A stretch of DNA of 34,517 bases from a virus: positions 1 to 34,517 of the IMG/VR virus record IMGVR_UViG_3300034167_000106. The stretch is one strand, 5' to 3'. This document shows, piece after piece, positions 29,409 to 34,517 of this stretch. The first letter of the stretch is position 1. Every line of letters begins with the position of its first letter. The notes beneath the pieces are model-generated. The model did not search any database. It had not been told where the DNA came from and was given only the letters and a program-made list of their open reading frames with translations. A program made the position numbers and the translations under genes.

Positions 29409-29491
29409 AAGTAATTAATTTTTTAAATGATTTGCTTTATTTAAAATTAAAACAGGATAAGGATAATGAGTATATCAAAAAGTCAGCTTGA
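29192..29491 (+). CDS. -1 frame extension of the upstream gene (probable programmed frameshift)
   Basis: The frame one base behind the zero frame is open from 29192, just after a TGA at 29189-29191, to a TGA at 29489-29491. It has no good early start codon, so it would be read by slipping from the zero frame, most simply at the T9 run. Its encoded sequence includes DKERDSEGESDGDIDDFTKH, an acidic linker, and then FGWLYNAKMVADFE and VINFLNDLLYLKLK, a compact helical domain with the normal codon use of this phage. It fills the otherwise empty gap after 29408 and overlaps the next start at 29466 by 26 bases, as adjacent genes here usually do. Confidence 0.68.
   Translation, partial: GGLPCSGFFLHFIQRINASYPALFGSRDDKERDSEGESDGDIDDFTKHFGWLYNAKMVADFERISIESVWNLKVINFLNDLLYLKLKQDKDNEYIKKSA
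29212..29220 (+). other. T9 homopolymer, candidate -1 slippery site
   Basis: Nine consecutive T occur in the codon context GTT TTT TTT TAC. It lies within the window (29192-29408) where the zero and -1 frames are both open and allows the T-TTT-TTT type of tandem slip. No clear downstream pseudoknot was identified by eye. Transcriptional slippage is an alternative mechanism at such a run. Confidence 0.6.
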
Positions 29492-30098
29492 TAATTTTGC
29501 TAAAATAGGTAAGTCGGATTACACTATTGATGATGCTTATGTGCCTGATTTAAATAATACAACATTGGCTTTTTTTGAACAATATGCTAAAACATTTTTT
29601 GAAGAAATACAAAAAGAATTAAAAGATAAAAAAGTAAAAAGGGCAAGCGGTGATTTAGCAGATAATACAAAAGTAGTTGCAAATGAGGATGGAAGCGGTA
29701 TAAAGATATCAATGATTAACTACTATGATTTTGTAAATAAAGGAGTTAAGGGTGTAAGAAGTTCAACAAATGCACCAAGTAGTCCATATAAATACAAGAC
29801 TTATGGAATGCCTTTAAGTGCTAGGATTGGGATTAAAAAATATATTGAAAGCGGTAAAGCAAGCATAAGAGAAGAAACATCTAAAAAAACAATAATAGCA
29901 GCGCAAAAAAAGACTGTTTCAATTGATTTACAAGTTCAAACAATGGTTTATCTAATTAAGAAATGGGGTATAAAAACAACTAACTTTTTTGATAACGCAA
30001 CGGAAAGAGTAACCAAAGATTTAAGTGAAGATTTAATGTATCTAATTGGAAAAACTATAATAGTAAAAATTGGGCAACCTAAAAAGAAAAGTAAATGA
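29466..30098 (+). CDS. HK97 gp10-like tail completion / head-tail joining protein
   Basis: A 210-residue protein. Residues 35-125 contain an FFEEIQKELKDKK helix, a strand (GIKISMINYYDFVNKGVKG) and SPYKYKTYGMPLS, the layout of HK97-gp10-like proteins in Bacteroidota phages, where the YxxFVxxGVKG phrase is recurrent. The C-terminus is a helix followed by a basic tail KIGQPKKKSK. Such proteins finish the head-tail interface or the tail tube end. It overlaps the next gene by 4 bases. Confidence 0.7.
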   Translation: MSISKSQLDNFAKIGKSDYTIDDAYVPDLNNTTLAFFEQYAKTFFEEIQKELKDKKVKRASGDLADNTKVVANEDGSGIKISMINYYDFVNKGVKGVRSSTNAPSSPYKYKTYGMPLSARIGIKKYIESGKASIREETSKKTIIAAQKKTVSIDLQVQTMVYLIKKWGIKTTNFFDNATERVTKDLSEDLMYLIGKTIIVKIGQPKKKSK

Positions 30099-31243
30099 GT
30101 ATAACAATTAATACAAACCCTGCAAGCGGAAGCACGGCACAAGATGACCTTTGGCACGTTGCTACAAGTACTGCTTCAGGTAGTACAGACATGAAATACA
30201 TATTCGAGGTATATGTAGGTGGCAATAGGAAAATATCAGTAAGGCAATTCCCCGAACCTTCAACAGGTAAAGCATATTTTAACGCAGGGGCTACGGTACG
30301 CAATAGCATCACTTTTAATTGGTTTGAGCCAGTTGGTACGGCATACGTTTACGAGCCAAATTTAAGCGGTGAAATGGCGGTACAATACGATATTAGAGTA
30401 GGTGAGGAAGTTAGCGGAATAACAACCTTTAACCTTGCTTCAGGAACTACAACGGCATACAATTACAATGCTCCTTTATTAAAGCGAAGGGTATTAAGTT
30501 TGTCTGATAGATTAAACAAATGGTTAACCAATAGACCGCTTTACGCAAATACCAAACTAGGTGAAAATTTATATATTCCATTTTATACCAATGTAAACCT
30601 AAATTTAAAATGTGCAACCTATGATGGAAGTAATAATGTTATAGCATCAGCAACTGGAAGCACTACTACAATAGAGAATGGCTTTGTACAAATGAATATC
30701 GGTAGCGCTGCTATTGCAACCGAATTAGGAATAACAATAAATGATAGTGTAAAGTATTATGAAGTTTGGTTTAATAGTTTTGATAAAATAAGGGTTAACG
30801 TTGTCTGCAATCCAAAGTATGACCCAATTAATATTCACTTTGTAAATGCTTGGGGAATGTGGGATAGTGAAAGATTTGATTTAGTCAGTAGGCTTAATAT
30901 GTCGGTTGAACGTAAAGCATTTGAGCAAAGAGATTACAGATTTAATGGTAATGCAGTTGATTACAAAAGCACATCAAATAGATATTATGAAGGGGCAATT
31001 AATTATAGCAATAAATCAAACTTTACTTATAAGATAACTGCCGATGCTTTAACCGATGACGAATATAATTGGATGGCTGACCTTATAGCATCCCCACAAA
31101 TACTGATGGAGATTGACAGTTACTTTTATCCTGTAACATTAGTGGAAAATAATTATGAGTTTAGCAAAAATGTATTTAACAAATTAAAGGCTTTAGAGTT
31201 AACGTTTAACATGAACCAAACAAGATATTCCCAATTAAGATGA
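30095..31243 (+). CDS. Distal tail / minor tail protein
   Basis: A 382-residue beta-rich protein upstream of the large tail-tip-like gene. It starts SITINTNPASGSTAQDDLWHVAT and proceeds through Ig-like strand patterns (MKYIFEVYVGGNRKI; YDIRVGEEVSGIT), then a region with FVNAWGMWDSERFDLVSRLNMSVERK and a C-terminal ANxF-like strand set (DSYFYPVTLVENNYEFSK). It is similar in character to tail-tip proteins in Bacteroidota phages. It likely forms a ring or adaptor at the tail end. Its stop and the next start overlap by 4 bases. Confidence 0.7.
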   Translation: MSITINTNPASGSTAQDDLWHVATSTASGSTDMKYIFEVYVGGNRKISVRQFPEPSTGKAYFNAGATVRNSITFNWFEPVGTAYVYEPNLSGEMAVQYDIRVGEEVSGITTFNLASGTTTAYNYNAPLLKRRVLSLSDRLNKWLTNRPLYANTKLGENLYIPFYTNVNLNLKCATYDGSNNVIASATGSTTTIENGFVQMNIGSAAIATELGITINDSVKYYEVWFNSFDKIRVNVVCNPKYDPINIHFVNAWGMWDSERFDLVSRLNMSVERKAFEQRDYRFNGNAVDYKSTSNRYYEGAINYSNKSNFTYKITADALTDDEYNWMADLIASPQILMEIDSYFYPVTLVENNYEFSKNVFNKLKALELTFNMNQTRYSQLR

Positions 31244-33270
31244 CAAGAATATTAATCGAAGGATTCGACCTAGATATAGATAAAGGATTGAGCAATCAAA
31301 TTACTTATTCGGTAAGTGATTTAAAAGCAATAGACACTAAGACAACATCATTTAGTAAAACAATTATATTGCCAGGAACTGCAAATAATAATAATTTACT
31401 AGGTAATATTTTTGAGTTTAATAATGCTAATTATACAAACATTGTAGACCCAAATGTAAAGTATAATTACAACGCAAGTAAGACGGCTAATTGTAGCATT
31501 CAAGTAAACGGAATGACAGTAATTAAAGGAGTATTTAAATTACTTGAAATTATTATTGATGGTAAGAATATAGAGTATGAATGTAGTGTTATCGGTGAAC
31601 TTGGTGGATTGTCAATGAAGATGGGGGCAAAGAAAATTGAGGAATTAGATTTTAGCGATTACAACCACGTTTACAGTATTGCAAATATTACTGGAAGTTG
31701 GGCGAATGAAAATGCTGGTGCTGGTTATTACTATCCCCATATTGATTACGGAACTTATTCAACCGATAAAAAGAATTGGAAATATGGCACGTTTAGACCT
31801 GCTTTATTTGTAAAAGAATATTTAGAAAAAATCTTTGATGCGAATGGCTATACCTATGAATGTGATTTATTTAGCACAGATAGATTTAAACGTTTAATCA
31901 TACCACATAACTTAAAAAAAATAGTAAGCTATCTAACAGGTCAAATGGAGTTAGCTGCTAAAATTGCAACGTATACAGGCGCAACCGCTTGGAGATGGAA
32001 TGCAGTAACATTAGGTGATTTCCTTTCGGGTGATATTGATGGCGAAAGCTGGTATTATAACGGGGCAAGTACAATAACTGCCAATTTTAAAATAGCATTA
32101 TCAGGTCAGGTTATTTCGCAGGACTTTGCAGGGGTTAAACCTTTTGAATTAAGAAAAAATGGAGTGATTATCGGATTTGTAAATATAACAACAGGAAGCA
32201 GCTTACCTTTTACATTTTCAAATAAACAAATAAACGTTAATAATGTAAGCATTGCAAATGGTGATACATTTACCGTAACTTATCCATCATACAGTATTAC
32301 ATCATTAAGGCAGATTACAAGTTCATTTAAGGTAAGTACTAATTCAGTTAGCCCTGTAACCATTAATCTAGGTGATACTATTACAATAAATGATTGCATC
32401 CCTAAAAACATTCTGCAAAAAGATTTCTTTGCTTCAATACTAAAGCTATTTAATCTTTATGTAGACGAGAATCGCTTTGATGAAAAGCATTTAATTATTA
32501 AACCTTATGTTGATTATTATGATGGTAGTGTAGAGGATTGGAGTGATAAGGTAGACAGGGGCAAACCGATAAGGATTAAGCCTATGTCGGAGTTAAACAG
32601 TCGTTATTATATGTTAAAATATAAAGATGACAATGACTATTACAATGAGTTATATAAAAAAAGATATAATGAAGGATATGGCAGCAGAATGTTTGACAGT
32701 GAATACGAATTTTCAAAAGAAACGGAAAATGTAGAATTGATTTTTGCACCAACACCATTGGTAGGTTATGCAGGAGAAGAAAAGGTTTATAGCACTATAT
32801 TTAAACAAACAAATGCGCTAGAAGAAACTATTGATTCAGTTATTAGAATATTAATAGCAAAGAAAATTACAGGGGTAGCAAGTTACAATATCCTAGATGG
32901 TGCAACTGTATTAACAAGCCAAACCGTTTATGGTTATGCAGGACACTTTGATGATCCTGATGCGGTAGCAAATGATTTAAACTTTGGAGCAACACAAGAA
33001 TTATTTTTTACATTGGTAAGTGGTGCTTTAAATGTTAATCAGTTCAATGTTTATTATAGTCCGTACATGGCAGAAATTACAGATAAGGACAGTAGGCTAT
33101 TAACTTGTAATGTAAAATTAACCGATGTAGATATATTTAATTTAAATTTTGCTTCATTTAAATATATTGATGGCGGTTTGTATAGATTAATTAAGCTAAA
33201 CGATTACACACCAGAAGCAAACGACACAACGAAGGCAGATTTTTTAAGGGTAATAAATAAAGAATATTAA
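31240..33270 (+). CDS. Large tail-tip / baseplate hub-like protein
   Basis: A 676-residue protein. The N-terminus (RILIEGFDLDIDKGLSNQITYSVSDL, then KTIILPGTANNNNLLGNIFEF) and the later block FKLLEIIIDGKNIEYECSVIGE are typical of a tail-hub protein type in Bacteroidota phages. The central part has EYLEKIFDANGYTYE; the last third includes KPMSELNSRYYMLKYKDDNDYYNELY and a final beta region (LTDVDIFNLNFASFKYIDGG). It would sit at the tail tip and work with the fibre to open the envelope. No lytic domain is visible. The tape measure starts one base after its stop. Confidence 0.72.
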   Translation: MTRILIEGFDLDIDKGLSNQITYSVSDLKAIDTKTTSFSKTIILPGTANNNNLLGNIFEFNNANYTNIVDPNVKYNYNASKTANCSIQVNGMTVIKGVFKLLEIIIDGKNIEYECSVIGELGGLSMKMGAKKIEELDFSDYNHVYSIANITGSWANENAGAGYYYPHIDYGTYSTDKKNWKYGTFRPALFVKEYLEKIFDANGYTYECDLFSTDRFKRLIIPHNLKKIVSYLTGQMELAAKIATYTGATAWRWNAVTLGDFLSGDIDGESWYYNGASTITANFKIALSGQVISQDFAGVKPFELRKNGVIIGFVNITTGSSLPFTFSNKQINVNNVSIANGDTFTVTYPSYSITSLRQITSSFKVSTNSVSPVTINLGDTITINDCIPKNILQKDFFASILKLFNLYVDENRFDEKHLIIKPYVDYYDGSVEDWSDKVDRGKPIRIKPMSELNSRYYMLKYKDDNDYYNELYKKRYNEGYGSRMFDSEYEFSKETENVELIFAPTPLVGYAGEEKVYSTIFKQTNALEETIDSVIRILIAKKITGVASYNILDGATVLTSQTVYGYAGHFDDPDAVANDLNFGATQELFFTLVSGALNVNQFNVYYSPYMAEITDKDSRLLTCNVKLTDVDIFNLNFASFKYIDGGLYRLIKLNDYTPEANDTTKADFLRVINKEY

Positions 33271-33271
33271 A

Positions 33272-34517
33272 ATGGCAAAACAAGTATTAGCATTTGAAAT
33301 AACAACGGATTCAAAACAAGCAGAAGCATCGGTAGGTACTTTTAAAAAACAATTAAGAGAGGCTAACAATGAATTGCTAAATATGGCTTCGCAGTTTGGT
33401 GAAACATCAAAGGAGGCTATTAATGCAGCTAAGAAAGTAGCAGGATTAAAGGATGCCATCGGTGATGCAAAAGCACTAGCAGAAACATTTAACCCCGATA
33501 AAAAGTTTGTTGCTTTGGGTGGTGCTTTACAAGGTGCAGTAGCTGGATTTAGTGCCTTACAAGGTGCTATGGGTTTATTTGGTGCAGAGGGTAAGGATGT
33601 GGAAAAAATGATGCTAAAGGTACAAAGTGCAATGGCTTTGCAGCAGGGAATTAGCGGTATCGCTGGGGCAATGGATTCATTTAAGTTATTAGGTAATGAG
33701 ATTAAGGGGAATGTGACAAAAGCATTTAGCACATTAAAGGGAGCGATAGCAGCAACAGGAATAGGGTTATTAGTTATTGGGGTTGGTTTACTTGTAGCAA
33801 ACTTTGAGAAAGTTAAACAAGTAATGCTTAATTTAATTCCTGGACTTGAAAAGGTTACGGATTTCTTTGGTAAAATGATTGATGCAGTTACTGATTTTGT
33901 TGGTGTAACAAGTGAAGCGGACAGGGCATTAGAATCGCTTAATAATAAAACCAATGAAAGGAATAAAACAATAGACCAACAATTAAAGGTACTTGGTGCA
34001 ATGGGTAATCAAGAGGGGGCAATGCACAAACTAAAGCAAGAACGTGCAGCTTCTGAAGTTGAAATGTTATTGCAAAAAACAAACAGAACACAAGAAGAAA
34101 ATGATAAAATAATAGCTTTAAATACTGAAAGAACAGTTAATGAAATTGAGAATAATAACAGAATACAAAAGAATAGGGAAGATTTAGCAAAGAAAAATGA
34201 AGAAACAAGATTAAAAGAAGAAGAAAAATTAAAAAAACAAAAAGAACTAGCAGATAAATTAAGGTTAGCTACTTTTATTGCAAAACAAAAAGAACAAGAT
34301 TCAGATATTGAATTTGGTTTAAAATTACAAGAAGAACAAGATGCGATTGATAAAAAAGAAGTAGAAAGAAAAGCTGGAATTAAAAAAAGTCAAGAAGAAA
34401 TAAATGCTCATTTTTTTCAACTTAGATTAAAAAACCTTCAAGATGTTCAGGCGAATGCAGATAAAGAAAAAGAAATTGATAGGGCGAAATTAGCTGCAAA
34501 AATGGAATTTATAGATG
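33272..34517 (+). CDS. Tape measure protein, N-terminal part (continues at 1-585)
   Basis: The ATG at 33272 opens a frame with no stop to the window end; it continues at base 1 through the terminal overlap and stops at 585, giving about 567 residues. The N-terminus (AKQVLAFEITTDSKQAEASV, then TFKKQLREANNELL) resembles the start of many siphovirus tape measures. A hydrophobic segment (about residues 155-173, AATGIGLLVIGVGLLVANF) is followed by a long charged coiled coil (about 225-390, rich in Gln, Glu, Lys). A rough 1.5 angstrom per residue rule would suggest a tail of about 85 nm. The antisense frame here (33244-33954) is a shadow. Confidence 0.88.
   Translation, partial: MAKQVLAFEITTDSKQAEASVGTFKKQLREANNELLNMASQFGETSKEAINAAKKVAGLKDAIGDAKALAETFNPDKKFVALGGALQGAVAGFSALQGAMGLFGAEGKDVEKMMLKVQSAMALQQGISGIAGAMDSFKLLGNEIKGNVTKAFSTLKGAIAATGIGLLVIGVGLLVANFEKVKQVMLNLIPGLEKVTDFFGKMIDAVTDFVGVTSEADRALESLNNKTNERNKTIDQQLKVLGAMGNQEGAMHKLKQERAASEVEMLLQKTNRTQEENDKIIALNTERTVNEIENNNRIQKNREDLAKKNEETRLKEEEKLKKQKELADKLRLATFIAKQKEQDSDIEFGLKLQEEQDAIDKKEVERKAGIKKSQEEINAHFFQLRLKNLQDVQANADKEKEIDRAKLAAKMEFID
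34391..34517. repeat. Terminal direct repeat, right copy
   Basis: These 127 bases are identical to 1-127 and mark circular closure. Removing one copy gives a 34,390-bp genome with an intact tape-measure gene. Confidence 0.97.

Noticed and set aside
33244-33954. 236-codon antisense frame opposite the tape-measure N-terminus
   Set aside because: It is the reverse shadow of an Ala/Gly/Lys-rich coding region, has low-complexity Ser/Pro/Ala content, and no other gene is on the minus strand.

Overview
The window is the complete, circularly closed genome of an AT-rich tailed phage (Caudoviricetes, siphovirus-like) of a Bacteroidota host. The last 127 bases (34391-34517) repeat the first 127 exactly, so the unit genome is about 34,390 bp and the linear ends are arbitrary; they cut the tape-measure gene. 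Three things point to a Bacteroidota host: starts preceded by A-rich leaders rather than Shine-Dalgarno sequences, a textbook Bacteroidota promoter (TTTG, 19 bp, TAnnTTTG) at 14557-14587, and host-style signal peptides ending in KAQ or FAQ. Every convincing gene is on the + strand. I see no integrase or phage repressor, so a lytic lifestyle is favoured but not proven.

Layout of the circle. (i) 27.2-34.5 kb and 0-7.1 kb hold packaging and virion genes: TerS, TerL, a gene with a probable -1 frameshift extension (tail assembly chaperone-like), an HK97-gp10-like protein, two large tail-tip-like proteins, the tape measure, an XkdF-type prohead protease, a scaffold-like protein, the major capsid protein, a tail-tube-like protein, the portal, a connector-like protein and a tail-terminator-like protein. 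The tail block comes before the head block, the reverse of the usual order. (ii) 7.1-12.2 kb holds a 1427-residue tail fibre with a C-terminal S74 chaperone domain and, unusually, a Sec signal peptide, followed by two small signal-peptide proteins and a tiny membrane protein. (iii) 12.1-13.3 kb is a lysis cassette: holin-like protein, candidate unimolecular spanin, and GH24 lysozyme. A metallophosphoesterase and an HExxH protein follow, then a strong terminator at 14443-14476.

(iv) 14.5-21.0 kb is the early region. It starts at the Bacteroidota promoter and carries many tiny ORFs, then ERF annealing protein, YqaJ-type exonuclease, several HTH proteins, a DUF4373-like replication protein, DnaB helicase and a cytosine-methyltransferase-like protein. 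(v) 20959-21612 is a 654-bp noncoding stretch rich in inverted repeats. It contains a sequence matching the 3' half of a tRNA and is a candidate origin or attachment relic. (vi) 21.6-27.2 kb holds nucleases (VRR-NUC, HNH, NUMOD4-HNH), a ParB-like protein paired with a D12-class adenine methyltransferase containing an in-frame 9-bp tandem repeat, a sigma-like HTH protein, a small membrane protein and two glycosyltransferase-like proteins, running straight into the terminase genes.

The points most worth a second look are the overlooked -1 frame after the terminase, the secreted-type fibre cluster, the tRNA-like element in the noncoding region, the LER/LQQ repeat in the methyltransferase, the candidate u-spanin, and the inverted tail/head gene order.
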